A stretch of DNA of 64,000 nucleotides. Source: Sthenelais limicola (taxonomy: Eukaryota > Annelida > Polychaeta > Phyllodocida > Sigalionidae). The stretch lies in contig OW804099.1 of NCBI GenBank assembly GCA_942159475.1, positions 14,638,999-14,702,998 on the forward strand, in the 5' to 3' direction. The position numbers were made by a program, and so were the translations under genes. The notes beneath the pieces are model-generated. The model worked only from the letters and a program-made list of their open reading frames with translations, ran no database searches and was not told the DNA's origin. This document shows, one piece after another, positions 21,970 through 36,500 of the stretch. Every line of letters begins with the position of its first letter. Within the stretch, counting starts at the first letter, position 1.

Positions 21970-22807
21970 TTACTCAGTGATCCACTCTGGTTGCTCTAAC
22001 AGGTTAATCACATCCTCCAGGTGCTGCTTGTGTTGTTGCTGCTCCTGTAGTGTAGCTCTCACTCTGGTGTACACCAGCTTTATAACCAGAGTGTGGGTGT
22101 GTGAGGGGCTTATCTCAGTGTGGGTGTGTGAGGTGCTTATCTCAGTGTGGCTGTGTGAGGTGCTTATCTCTGTGTGGCTGTGTGAGGGGCTTATCTCAGT
22201 GTGGCTGTGTGAGGGGCTTAACTCAGTGTGGCTGTATGAGGGGCTTATCTCAGTGTGGCTGTGTGAGGGGCTTATCTCAGTGTGGCTGTGTGAGGGGCTT
22301 ATCTCAGCTCCACCTACATGAGGCATGACTGTCCAGCCTGGCTGTGTGGTGATGGAGGAGAGCCAGGAGATGAGCTCTGTACAGGACACCTCTCCATAAT
22401 ATACATCCATTACCCTCAGCTTGTGTGTAAGTGAGGCTATAGTGGCAGGTGTAAGTGAGGTGAGGAGAGGAGAGAGGGAGGCAGAGGAAGGCAGGAACAC
22501 AGCCAGTGTATCCATCCTGTGTGTACTAGATGCGACATGGTTCAGGGTAAGGCTCCAGGTGTCAGCACTGACTGCTGGTCTACCACCACCATACAGGTCT
22601 GTGTTTCTAGCATCCACATGTAGGAATAGCACCCCTCCCTGGCGCCCCCACACAGTGTGTGTATGGAGGAGGCAGGAGGATGAGGGGATGTCCTGGAGGC
22701 ACCAGGCTGTGATACGTGTCTCATTACCTGCAGCCTCCACCTCCACCCAGCGCTGTGTGTCAGGTACAGTAAGCAGTGTCACTGTGCCATCATCAGTATT
22801 GGTGAAC
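21970..22807 (-). CDS. terminal exon 1 of an unrecognised gene family
   Basis: This is an open exon of 838 bp on the minus strand, from a 3' splice site (TTTGCAG, AG at 22809-22808) to TAA at 21972-21970. The first base completes a codon begun in the previous exon (phase 2); the sequence then reads FTNTDDGTVTLLTVPDT. Its core aligns without gaps to exon 2 at 41701-42343: about 73 of 123 residues are identical, including TAWCLQDI, TDLYG, SADxW, SASLSPLL, SLTHKL, YGEV and QPGW. Two copies with conserved frame and splice phase indicate a real protein under constraint. An eight-copy nine-residue repeat is inserted before the C-terminal tail, which resembles that of exon 2 (LVI...EW[IV]T). I see no signal peptide, membrane segment or known catalytic motif, and no function is proposed. 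No ATG start is expected, because this is an internal reading frame. Confidence 0.75.
22090..22305 (-). repeat. 27-bp coding repeat, 8 copies (EISPSHSHT)
   Basis: Eight in-frame copies of a nine-residue unit EISPSHSHT (variants EISPSYSHT, ELSPSHSHT, EISTSHTHT) form a Ser/His/Thr-rich low-complexity insert in exon 1. The paralogous exon 2 has only about nine unrelated residues here. The unit length keeps the frame open. Confidence 0.9.
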
Positions 22808-22832
22808 CTGCAAACATGGAGTAGAGATAGAA
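22808..22832 (-). other. 3' splice site of terminal exon 1
   Basis: Reading the minus strand, a pyrimidine-rich stretch TTCTATCTCTACTCCATGTT leads to TGCAG at the exon border. A branch-point-like TGCTAAT lies about 40 nt upstream. All of this lies within the first 64-bp repeat unit. Confidence 0.7.
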
Positions 22833-24355
22833 GTCAATGTGAGTATATTAGCATACTGAGACTAGACATAGCTGCAAACATGGAGTAGAGATAGAAGTCA
22901 ATGTGGGTATATCAGCATACTGAGACTAGACATAGCTACAAACATGGAGTAGAGATAGAAGTCAATGTGGGTATATTAGCATACTGAGACTAGACATAGC
23001 TACAAACATGGAGTAGAGATAGAAGTCAATGTGAGTATATTAGCATACTGAGACTAGACATAGCTGCAAACATGGAGTAGAGATAGAAGTCAATGTGAGT
23101 ATATTAGCATACTGAGACTAGACATAGCTGCAAACATGGAGTAGAGATAGAAGTCAATGTGGGTATATTAGCATACTGAGACTAGCAATAGCTGCAAACA
23201 TGGAGTAGAGATAGAAGTCAATGTAAGTATATTAGCATACTGAGACTAGACATAGCTGCAAACATGGAGTAGAGATAGAAGTCAATGTGGGTATATTAGC
23301 ATACTGAGACTAGACATAGCTGCAAACGTGGAGTAGAGATAGAAGTCAATGTAAGTATATTAGCATACTGAGACTAGACATAGCTGCAAACATGGAGTAG
23401 AGATAGAAGTCAATGTGGGTATATTAGCATACTGAGACTAGACATAGCTACAAACATGGAGTAGAGATAGAAGTCAATGTGGGTATATTAGCATACTGAG
23501 ACTAGACATAGCTACAAACATGGAGTAGAGATAGAAGTCAATGTGGGTATATTAGCATACTGAGACTAGACATAGCTACAAACATGGAGTAGAGATAGAA
23601 GTCAATGTGGGTATATTAGCATACTGAGACTAGACATAGCTGCAAACATGGAGTAGAGATAGAAGTCAATGTGAGTATATTAGCATACTGAGACTAGACA
23701 TAGCTACAAACATGGAGTAGAGATGGAAGTCAATGTGAGTATATTAGCATACTGAGACTAGACATAGCTACAAACATGGAGTAGAGATAGAAGTCAATGT
23801 AAGTATATTAGCATACTGAGACTAGACATAGCTGCAAACATGGAGTAGAGATAGAAGTCAATGTGGGTATATTAGCATACTGAGACTAGACATAGCTACA
23901 AACATGGAGTAGAGATAGAAGTCAATGTAAGTATATTAGCATACTGAGACTAGACATAGCTGCAAACATGGAGTAGAGATAGAAGTCAATGTAAGTATAT
24001 TAGCATACTGAGACTAGACATAGCTGCAAACATGGAGTAGAGATGGAAGTCAATGTGAGTATATTAGCATACTGAGACTAGACATAGCTACAAACATGGA
24101 GTAGAGATAGAAGTCAATGTGGGTATATTAGCATACTGAGACTAGACATAGCTGCAAACATGGAGTAGAGATAGAAGTCAATGTGAGTATATTAGCATAC
24201 TGAGACTAGACATAGCTGCAAACATGGAGTAGAGATAGAAGTCAATGTAAGTATATTAGCATACTGAGACTAGACATAGCTGCAAACATGGAGTAGAGAT
24301 GGAAGTCAATGTGAGTATATTAGCATACTGAGACTAGACATAGCTGCAAACATGG
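22808..24355. repeat. 64-bp minisatellite, about 24 copies, carrying the 3' splice site
   Basis: The unit is 64 bp and includes CTGCAAACATGGAGTAGAGA and GTATATTAGCATACTGAGAC on the + strand. On the minus, gene-sense strand each unit has a TGCTAAT branch-point-like motif, a pyrimidine-rich tract and TTTGCAG. The copy touching exon 1 supplies the real acceptor; the others are near-identical decoys in the intron. Confidence 0.95.
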
Positions 24356-24506
24356 CTGCAGTAGGACATATATATCAGACGAATAAGACAATAGTAATTG
24401 CCCACCAAGAATTTGTTTTTCAAACACAAACAAAATCAAACAAAATATTGATATACTTTTTAGATTTTCTTCCTGTAAACAGTATGTTATGTTATGTTAT
24501 TATGTG
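24356..24506. other. spacer between the 64-bp and 91-bp arrays
   Basis: This is A+T-rich unique sequence of about 150 bp with a few TATGT repeats near its end. No exon or splice donor is recognised. Confidence 0.5.
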
Positions 24507-27500
24507 CACCTGTACATATGGTAGCACTTACACACACCTCCCACTGCTTTAATATAAGCCAGCCTGGTGCATGTATCCATACATGACATACTCTTGCTCC
24601 ACCTGTACATATGGTAGCACTTACACACACCTCCCACTGCTTTAATATAAGCCAGCCTGGTGCATGTATCCATACATGACATACTCACTCTTGCTGCACC
24701 TGTACATATGGTAGCACTTACACACCTCCCACTGCTTTAATATAAGCCAGCCTGGTGCATGTATCCATACATGACATACTCACTCTTGCTGCACCTGTAC
24801 ATATGGTAGCACTTAAACACACCTCCCACTGCTTTAATATAAGCCAGCCTGGTGCATGTATCCATACATGACATACTCTTGCTGCACCTGTACATATGGT
24901 AGCACTTACACACCTCCCACTGCTTTAATATAAGCCAGCCTGGTGCATGTATCCATACATGACATACTCACTCTTGCTGCACCTGTACATATGGTAGCAC
25001 TTACACACCTCCCACTGCTTTAATATAAGCCAGCCTGGTGCATGTATCCATACATGACATACTCACTCTTGCTGCACCTGTACATATGGTAGCACTTACA
25101 CACACCTCCCACTGCTTTAATATAAGCCAGCCTGGTGCATGTATCCATACATGACATACTCACTCTTGCTGTACCTGTACATATGGTAGAACCTACACAC
25201 CTCCCACTGCTTTAATATAAGCCAGCCTGGTGCATGTATCCATACATGACATACTCACTCTTGCTGTACCTGTACATATGGTAGAACCTACACACCTCCC
25301 ACTGCTTTAATATAAGCCAGCCTGGTGCATGTATCCATACATGACATACTCTTGCTGCACCTGTACATATGGTAGCACTTACACACACCTCCCACTGCTT
25401 TAATATAAGCCAGCCTGGTGCATGTATCCATACATGACATACTCTTGCTGCACCTGTACATATGGTAGCACTTACACACACCTCCCACTGCTTTAATATA
25501 AGCCAGCCTGGTGGATGTATCCATACATGACATACTCTTGCTGTACCTGTACATATGGTAGCACCTACACACCTCCCACTGCTTTAATATAAGCCAGCCT
25601 GGTGCATGTATCCATACATGACATACTCACTCTTGCTGCACCTGTACATATGGTAGCACTTACACACCTCCCACTGCTTTAATATAAGCCAGCCTGGTGG
25701 ATGTATCCATACATGACATACTCTTGCTGCACCTGTACATATGGTAGCACTTATACACACCTCCCACTGCTTTAATATAAGCCAGCCTGGTGCATGTATC
25801 CATACATGACATACTCTTGCTGTACCTGTACATATGGTAGCACTTACACACCTCCCACTGCTTTAATATAAGCCAGCCTGGTGCATGTATCCATACATGA
25901 CATACTCACTCTTGCTGCACCTGTACATATGGTAGCACTTACACACCTCCCACTGCTTTAATATAAGCCAGCCTGGTGCATGTATCCATACATGACATAC
26001 TCTTGCTGCACCTGTACATATGGTAGCACCTACACACCTCCCACTGCTTTAATATAAGCCAGCCTGGTGCATGTAACCATACATGACATACTCTTGCTGC
26101 ACCTGTACATATGGTAGCACCTACACACCTCCCACTGCTTTAATATAAGCCAGCCTGGTGCATGTATCCATACACAACACACTCCTGCTGCACCTGTACA
26201 TATGGTAGCACTTACACACACCTCCCACTGCTTTAATATAAGCCAGCCTGGTGCATGTATCCATACATGACATACTCTTGCTGTACCTGTACATATGGTA
26301 GCACTTACACACACCTCCCACTGCTTTAATATAAGCCAGCCTGGTGCATGTATCCATACATGACATACTCTTGCTGCACCTGTACATATGGTAGCACTTA
26401 CACACCTCCCACTGCTTTAATATAAGCCAGCCTGGTGCATGTATCCATACATGACATACTCACTCTTGCTGTACCTGTACATATGGTAGCACTTACACAC
26501 CTCCCACTGCTTTAATATAAGCCAGCCTGGTGCATGTATCCATACATGACATACTCTTGCTGCACCTATACATATGGTAGCACTTACACACCTCCCACTG
26601 CTTTAATATAAGCCAGCCTGGTGCATGTATCCATACATGACATACTCTTGCTGCACCTTTACATATGGTAGCACTTACACACACCTCCCACTGCTTTGAT
26701 ATAAGCCAGCCTGGTGCATGTATCCATACATGACATACTCACTCTTGCTGCACCTGTACATATGGTAGCACTTACATACCTCCCACTGCTTTAATATAAG
26801 CCAGCCTGGTGCATGTATCCATACATGACATACTCACTCTTGCTGCACCTGTACATATGGTAGCACTTACACACAGCTCCCACTGCCTTAATATAAGCCA
26901 GCCTGGTGGATGTATCCATACATGACATACTCACTCTTGCTGCACCTGTACATATGGTAGCACTTACATACCTCCCACTGCTTTAATATAAGCCAGCCTG
27001 GTGCATGTATCCATACATGACATACTCACTCTTGCTGCACCTGTACATATGGTAGCACTTACACACAGCTCCCACTGCCTTAATATAAGCCAGCCTGGTA
27101 GATGTATCCATACATGACATACTCTTGCTGCACCTGTACATATGGTAGCACTTACACACCTCCCACTGCTTTAATATAAGCCAGCCTGGTGCATGTATCC
27201 ATACATGACATACTCACTCTTGCTGCACCTGTACATATGGTAGCACTTACACACCTCCCACTGCTTTAATATAAGCCAGCCTGGTGCATGTATCCATACA
27301 TGACATACTCACTCTTGCTGCACCTGTACATATGGTAGCACTTACACACACCTCCCACTGCTTTAATATAAGCCAGCCTGGTGCATGTATCCATACATGA
27401 CATACTCTTGCTGCACCTGTACATATGGTAGCACTTACACACACCTCCCACTGCTTTAATATAAGCCAGCCTGGTGCATGTATCCATACATGACATACTC

Positions 27501-30500
27501 TTGCTGCACCTGTACATATGGTAGCACTTACACACACCTCCCACTGCTTTAATATAAGCCAGCCTGGTGCATGTATCCATACATGACATACTCACTCTTG
27601 CTGCACCTGTACATATGGTAGCACTTACACACCTCCCACTGCTTTAATATCAGCCAGCCTGGTGGATGTATCCATACATGACATACTCTTGCTGCACCTG
27701 TACATATGGTAGCACTTACACACCTCCCACTGCTTTAATATAAGCCAGCCTGGTGCATGTATCCATACATGACATACTCTTGCTGCACCTGTACATATGG
27801 TAGCACTTACACACACCTCCCACTGCTTTAATATAAGCCAGCCTGGTGCATGTATCCATACATGACATACTCTTGCTGCACCTGTACATATGGTAGCACT
27901 TAAACACACCTCCCACTGCTTTAATATAGGCCAGCCTGGTGCATGTATCCATACATGACATGCTCTTGCTGCACCTGTACATATGGTAGCACTTACACAC
28001 CTCCCACTGCTTTAATATAAGCCAGCCTGGTGCATGTATCCATACATGACATACTCTTGCTGCACCTGTACATATGGTAGCACTTACACACACCTCCCAC
28101 TGCTTTAATATAAGCCAGCCTGGTGCATGTATCCATGCATGACATACTCTTGCTGCACCTGTACATATGGTAGCACTTACACACACCTCCCACTGCTTTA
28201 ATATAAGCCAGCCTGGTGCATGTATCCATACATGACATACTCTTGCTGCACCTGTACATATGGTAGCACTTACACACCTCCCACTGCTTTAATATAAGCC
28301 AGCCTGGTGCATGTATCCATACATGACATACTCACTCTTGCTGCACCTGTACATATGGTAGCACTTACACACCTCCCACTGTTTTAATATAAGCCAGCCT
28401 GGTGCATGTATCCATACATGACATACTTTTGCTGCACCTGTACATATGGTAGCACTTACACACCTCCCACTGCTTTAATATAAGCCAGCCTGGTGCATGT
28501 AACCATACATGACATACTCTTGCTGCACCTGTACATATGGTAGCACCTACACACCTCCCACTGCTTTAATATAAGCCAGCCTGGTGCATGTATCCATACA
28601 CAACACACTCCTGCTGCACCTGTACATATGGTAGCACTTACACACACCTCCCACTGCTTTAATATAAGCCAGCCTGGTGCATGTATCCATACATGACATA
28701 CTCTTGCTGTACCTGTACATATGGTAGCACTTACACACACCTCCCACTGCTTTAATATAAGCCAGCCTGGTGCATGTATCCATACATGACATACTCTTGC
28801 TGCACCTGTACATATGGTAGCACTTACACACCTCCCACTGCTTTAATATAAGCCAGCCTGGTGCATGTATCCATACATGACATACTCACTCTTGCTGTAC
28901 CTGTACATATGGTAGCACTTACACACCTCCCACTGCTTTAATATAAGCCAGCCTGGTGCATGTATCCATACATGACATACTCTTGCTGCACCTATACATA
29001 TGGTAGCACTTACACACCTCCCACTGCTTTAATATAAGCCAGCCTGGTGCATGTATCCATACATGACATACTCTTGCTGCACCTTTACATATGGTAGCAC
29101 TTACACACACCTCCCACTGCTTTAATATAAGCCAGCCTGGTGCATGTATCCATACATGACATACTCACTCTTGCTGCACCTGTACATATGGTAGCACTTA
29201 CATACCTCCCACTGCTTTAATATAAGCCAGCCTGGTGCATGTATCCATACATGACATACTCACTCTTGCTGCACCTGTACATATGGTAGCACTTACACAC
29301 AGCTCCCACTGCCTTAATATAAGCCAGCCTGGTGGATGTATCCATACATGACATACTCTTGCTGCACCTGTACATAAGGTAGCACTTACACACCTCCCAC
29401 TGCTTTAATATAAGCCAGCCTGGTGCATGTATCCATACATGACATACTCACTCTTGCTGCACCTGTACATATGGTAGCACTTACACACCTCCCACTGCTT
29501 TAATATAAGCCAGCCTGGTGCATGTATCCATACATGACATACTCACTCTTGCTGCACCTGTACATATGGTAGCACTTACACACACCTCCCACTGCTTTAA
29601 TATAAGCCAGCCTGGTGCATGTATCCATACATGACATACTCTTGCTGCACCTGTACATATGGTAGCACTTACACACACCTCCCACTGCTTTAATATAAGC
29701 CAGCCTGGTGCATGTATCCATACATGACATACTCTTGCTGCACCTGTACATATGGTAGCACTTACACACACCTCCCACTGCTTTAATATAAGCCAGCCTG
29801 GTGCATGTATCCATACATGACATACTCACTCTTGCTGTACCTGTACATATGGTAGCACTTACACACCTCCCACTGCTTTAATATAAGCCAGCCTGGTGCA
29901 TGTATCCATACATGACATACTCACTCTTGCTGCACCTGTACATATGGTAGCACCTACACACCTCCCACTGCTTTAATATAAGCCAGCCTGGTGCATGTAT
30001 CCATACATGACATACTCTTGCTGCACCTGTACATATGGTAGCACTTACATACACCTCCCACTGCTTTAATATAAGCCAGCCTGGTGGATGTAACCATACA
30101 TGACATACTCTTGCTGCACCTGTACATATGGTAGCACTTACACACACCTCCCACTGCTTTAATATAAGCCAGCCTGGTGCATGTATCCATACATGACACA
30201 CTCTTGCTGCACCTGTACATATGGTAGCACTTACACACACCTCCCACTGCTTTAATATAAGCCAGCCTGGTGCATGTATCCATACATGACATACTCTTGC
30301 TGCACCTGTACATATGGTAGCACTTACACACACCTCCCACTGCTTTAATATAAGCCAGCCTGGTGCATGTATCCATACATGACATACTCTTGCTGCACCT
30401 GTACATATGGTAGCACTTACACACCTCCCACTGCTTTAATATAAGCCAGCCTGGTGCATGTATCCATACATGACATACTCTTGCTGCACCTGTACATATG

Positions 30501-33500
30501 GTAGCACTTACACACACCTCCCACTGCTTTAATATAAGCCAGCCCGGTGCATGTATCCATACATGACATACTCTTGCTGCACCTGTACATATGGTAGCAC
30601 TTAAACACACCTCCCACTGCTTTAATATAGGCCAGCCTGGTGCATGTATCCATACATGACATGCTCTTGCTGCACCTGTACATATGGTAGCACTTACACA
30701 CCTCCCACTGCTTTAATATAAGCCAGCCTGGTGCATGTATCCATACATGACATACTCTTGCTGCACCTGTACATATGGTAGCACTTACACACACCTCCCA
30801 CTGCTTTAATATAAGCCAGCCTGGTGCATGTATCCATGCATGACATACTCTTGCTGCACCTGTACATATGGTAGCACTTACACACCTCCCACTGCTTTAA
30901 TATAAGCCAGCCTGGTGCATGTATCCATACATGACATACTCTTGCTGCACCTGTACATATGGTAGCACTTACACACCTGCCACTGCTTTAATATAAGCCA
31001 GCCTGGTGCATGTATCCATACATGACATACTCTTGCTGCACCTGTACATATGGTAGCACTTACACACCTCCCACTGCTTTAATATAAGCCAGCCTGGTGC
31101 ATGTATCCATACATGACATACTCTTGCTGCACCTGTACATATGGTAGCACTTACACACCTCCCACTGCTTTAATATAAGCCAGCCTGGTGCATGTATCCA
31201 TACATGACATACTCTTGCTGCACCTGTACATATGGTAGCACTTACACACACCTCCCACTGCTTTAATATAAGCCAGCCTGGTGCATGTATCCATGCATGA
31301 CATACTCTTGCTGCACCTGTACATATGGTAGCACTTACACACCTCCCACTGCTTTAATATAAGCCAGCCTGGTGCATGTATCCATACATGACATACTCTT
31401 GCTGCACCTGTACATATGGTAGCACTTACACACCTCCCACTGCTTTAATATAAGCCAGCCTGGTGCATGTATCCATACATGACATACTCTTGCTGCACCT
31501 GTACATATGGTAGCACTTACACACCTCCCACTGCTTTAATATAAGCCAGCCTGGTGCATGTATCCATACATGACATACTCACTCTTGCTGCACCTGTACA
31601 TATGGTAGCACTTACACACCTCCCACTGCTTTAATATAAGCCAGCCTGGTGCATGTATCCATACATGACATACTCACTCTTGCTGCACCTGTACATATGG
31701 TAGCACTTACACACCTCCCACTGCTATAATATAAGCCAGCCTGGTGCATGTATCCATACATGACATACTCTTGCTGCACCTGTACATATGGTAGCACTTA
31801 CACACACCTCCCACTGCTTTAATATAAGCCAGCCTGGTGCATGTATCCATACATGACATACTCACTCTTCCTGCACCTGTACATATGGTAGCACTTACAC
31901 ACCTCCCACTGCTTTAATATAAGCCAGCCTGGTGCATGTATCCATACATGACATACTCTTGCTGCACCTGTACATATGGTAGCACTTACACACATCTCCC
32001 ACTGCTTTAATATAAGCCAGCCTGGTGCATGTATCCATACATGACATACTCACTCTTGCTGCACCTGTACATATGGTAGCACTTACACACCTCCCACTGC
32101 TTTAATATAAGCCAGCCTGGTGCATGTATCCATACATGACATACTCTTGCTGCACCTGTACATATGGTAGCACCTACACACACCTCCCACTGCTTTAATA
32201 TAAGCCAGCCTGGTGCATGTATCCATACATGACATACTCACTCTTGCTGTACCTGTACATATGGTAGCACTTACACACCTCCCACTGCTATAATATAAGC
32301 CAGCCTGGTGCATGTATCCATGCATGACATACTCTTGCTGCACCTGTACATATGGTAGCACTTACACACACCTCCCACTGCTTTAATATAAGCCAGCCTG
32401 GTGCATGTATCCATACATGACATACTCACTCTTGCTGCACCTGTACATATGGTAGCACTTACACACACCTCCCACTGCTTTAATATAAGCCAGCCTGGTG
32501 CATGTATCCATACATGACATACTCTTGCTGCACCTGTACATATGGTAGCACTTACACACCTCCCACTGCTTTAATATAAGCCAGCCTGGTGCATGTATCC
32601 ATACATGACATACTCTTGCTGCACCTGTACATATGGTAGCACTTACACACACCTCCCACTGCTTTAATATAAGCCAGCCTGGTGCATGTATCCATACATG
32701 ACATACTCTTGCTGCACCTGTACATATGGTAGCACTTACACACACCTCCCACTGCTTTAATATAAGCCAGCCTGGTGCATGTATCCATACATGACATACT
32801 CTTGCTGCACCTGTACATATGGTAGCACTTACACACCTCCCACTGCTTTAATATAAGCCAGCCTGGTGCATGTATCCATACATGATATACTCTTGCTGCA
32901 CCTGTACATATGGTAGCACTTACACACCTCCCACTGCTTTAATATAAGCCAGCCTGGTGCATGTATCCATACATGACATACTCTTGCTGCACCTGTACAT
33001 ATGGTAGCACTTACACACACCTCCCACTGCTTTAATATAAGCCAGCCTGGTGCATGTATCCATACATGACATACTCTTGCTGCACCTGTACATATGGTAG
33101 CACTTACACACACCTCCCACTGCTTTAATATAAGCCAGCCTGGTGCATGTATCCATACATGACATACTCACTCTTGCTGCACCTGTACATATGGTAGCAC
33201 TTACACACCTCCCACTGCTTTAATATAAGCCAGCCTGGTGCATGTATCCATACATGACATACTCTTGCTGCACCTGTACATATGGTAGCACTTACATACA
33301 CCTCCCACTGCTTTAATATAAGCCAGCCTGGTGCATGTATCCATACATGACATACTCTTGCTGCACCTGTACATATGGTAGCACTTACACACACCTCCCA
33401 CTGCTTTAATATAAGCCAGCCTGGTGCATGTATCCATACATGACATACTCTTGCTGCACCTGTACATATGGTAGCACTTACACACCTCCCACTGCTTTAA

Positions 33501-36500
33501 TATAAGCCAGCCTGGTGCATGTATCCATACATGACATACTCACTCTTGCTGTACCTGTACATATGGTAGCACTTACATACACCTCCCACTGCTTTAATAT
33601 AAGCCAGCCTGGTGCATGTATCCATACATGACATACTCTTGCTGCACCTGTACATATGGTAGCACTTACACACACCTCCCACTGCTTTAATATAAGCCAG
33701 CCTGGTGCATGTATCCATACATGACATACTCTTGCTGCACCTGTACATATGGTAGCACTTACACACCTCCCACTGCTTTAATATAAGCCAGCCTGGTGCA
33801 TGTATCCATACATGACATACTCACTCTTGCTGTACCTGTACATATGGTAGCACTTACATACACCTCCCACTGCTTTAATATAAGCGAGCCTGGTGCATGT
33901 ATCCATACATGACATACTCACTCTTGCTGCACCTGTACATATGGTAGCACTTACACACCTCCCACTGCTTTAATATAAGCCAGCCTGGTAGATGTATCCA
34001 TACATGACATACTCTTGCTGCACCTGTACATATGGTAGCACTTACACACCTCCCACTGCTTTAATTTAAGCCAGCCTGGTGCATGTATCCATACATGACA
34101 TACTCTTGCTGTACCTGTACATATGGTAGCACTTACACACCTCCCACTGCTTTAATATAAGCCAGCCTGGTGCATGTATCCATACATGACATACTCACTC
34201 TTGCTGCACCTGTACATATGGTAGCACTTACACACCTCCCACTGCTTTAATATAAGCCAGCCTGGTGCATGTATCCATACATGACATACTCTTGCTGCAC
34301 CTGTACATATGGTAGCACTTACACACACCTCCCACTGCTTTAATATAAGCCAGCCTGGTGCATGTATCCATACATGACATACTCTTGCTGCACCTGTACA
34401 TATGGTAGCACTTACACACACCTCCCACTGCTTTAATATAAGCCAGCCTGGTGCATGTATCCATACATGACATACTCACTCTTGCTGCACCTGTACATAT
34501 GGTAGCACTTACACACCTCCCACTGCTTTAATATAAGCCAGCCTGGTGCATGTATCCATACATGACATACTCTTGCTGCACCTGTACATATGGTAGCACT
34601 TACACACACCTCCCACTGCTTTAATATAAGCCAGCCTGGTGCATGTATCCATACATGACATACTCTTGCTGCACCTGTACATATGGTAGCACTTAAACAC
34701 ACCTCCCACTGCTTTAATATAGGCCAGCCTGGTGCATGTATCCATACATGACATGCTCTTGCTGCACCTGTACATATGGTAGCACTTACACACCTCCCAC
34801 TGCTTTAATATAAGCCAGCCTGGTGCATGTATCCATACATGACATACTCTTGCTGCACCTGTACATATGGTAGCACTTACACACCTCCCACTGCTTTAAT
34901 ATAAGCCAGCCTGGTGCATGTATCCATACATGACATACTCTTGCTGCACCTGTACATATGGTAGCACTTACACACCTCCCACTGCTTTAATATAAGCCAG
35001 CCTGGTGCATGTATCCATGCATGACATACTCTTGCTGCACCTGTACATATGGTAGCACTTACACACCTCCCACTGCTTTAATATAAGCCAGCCTGGTGCA
35101 TGTATCCATACATGACATACTCACTCTTGCTGCACCTGTACATATGGTAGCACTTACACACCTCCCACTGCTATAATATAAGCCAGCCTGGTGCATGTAT
35201 CCATACATGACATACTCTTGCTGCACCTGTACATATGGTAGCACTTACACACACCTCCCACTGCTTTAATATAAGCCAGCCTGGTGCATGTATCCATACA
35301 TGACATACTCACTCTTCCTGCACCTGTACATATGGTAGCACTTACACACCTCCCACTGCTTTAATATAAGCCAGCCTGGTGCATGTATCCATACATGACA
35401 TACTCTTGCTGCACCTGTACATATGGTAGCACTTACACACATCTCCCACTGCTTTAATATAAGCCAGCCTGGTGCATGTATCCATACATGACATACTCAC
35501 TCTTGCTGCACCTGTACATATGGTAGCACTTACACACCTCCCACTGCTTTAATATAAGCCAGCCTGGTGCATGTATCCATACATGACATACTCTTGCTGC
35601 ACCTGTACATATGGTAGCACTTACATACACCTCCCACTGCTTTAATATAAGCCAGCCTGGTGCATGTATCCATACATGACATACTCTTGCTGCACCTGTA
35701 CATATGGTAGCACTTACACACACCTCCCACTGCTTTAATATAAGCCAGCCTGGTGCATGTATCCATACATGACATACTCTTGCTGCACCTGTACATATGG
35801 TAGCACTTACACACACCTCCCACTGCTTTAATATAAGCCAGCCTGGTGCATGTATCCATACATGACATACTCACTCTTGCTGCACCTGTACATATGGTAG
35901 CACTTACACACACCTCCCACTGCTTTAATATAAGCCAGCCTGGTGCATGTATCCATACATGATATACTCTTGCTGCACCTGTACATATGGTAGCACTTAC
36001 ACACCTCCCACTGCTTTAATATAAGCCAGCCTGGTGCATGTATCCATACATGACATACTCACTCTTGCTGCACCTGTACATATGGTAGCACTTACACACA
36101 CCTCCCACTGCTTTAATATAAGCCAGCCTGGTGCATGTATCCATACATGACATACTCTTGCTGCACCTTTACATATGGTAGCACTTACACACCTCCCACT
36201 GCTTTAATATAAGCCAGCCTGGTGCATGTATCCATACATGACATACTCTTGCTGCACCTGTACATATGGTAGCACTTACACACACCTCCCACTGCTTTAA
36301 TATAAGCCAGCCTGGTGCATGTATCCATACATGACATACTCTTGCTGCACCTGTACATATGGTAGCACTTACACACCTCCCACTGCTTTAATATAAGCCA
36401 GCCTGGTGCATGTATCCATACATGACATACTCTTGCTGTACCTGTACATATGGCAGCACTTACACACACCTCCCACTGCTTTAATATAAGCCAGCCTGGT

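Noticed and set aside
22421..22888. 155-codon + strand ORF opposite terminal exon 1
   Set aside because: It is the antisense shadow of the conserved minus-strand exon and runs into the 64-bp repeat.
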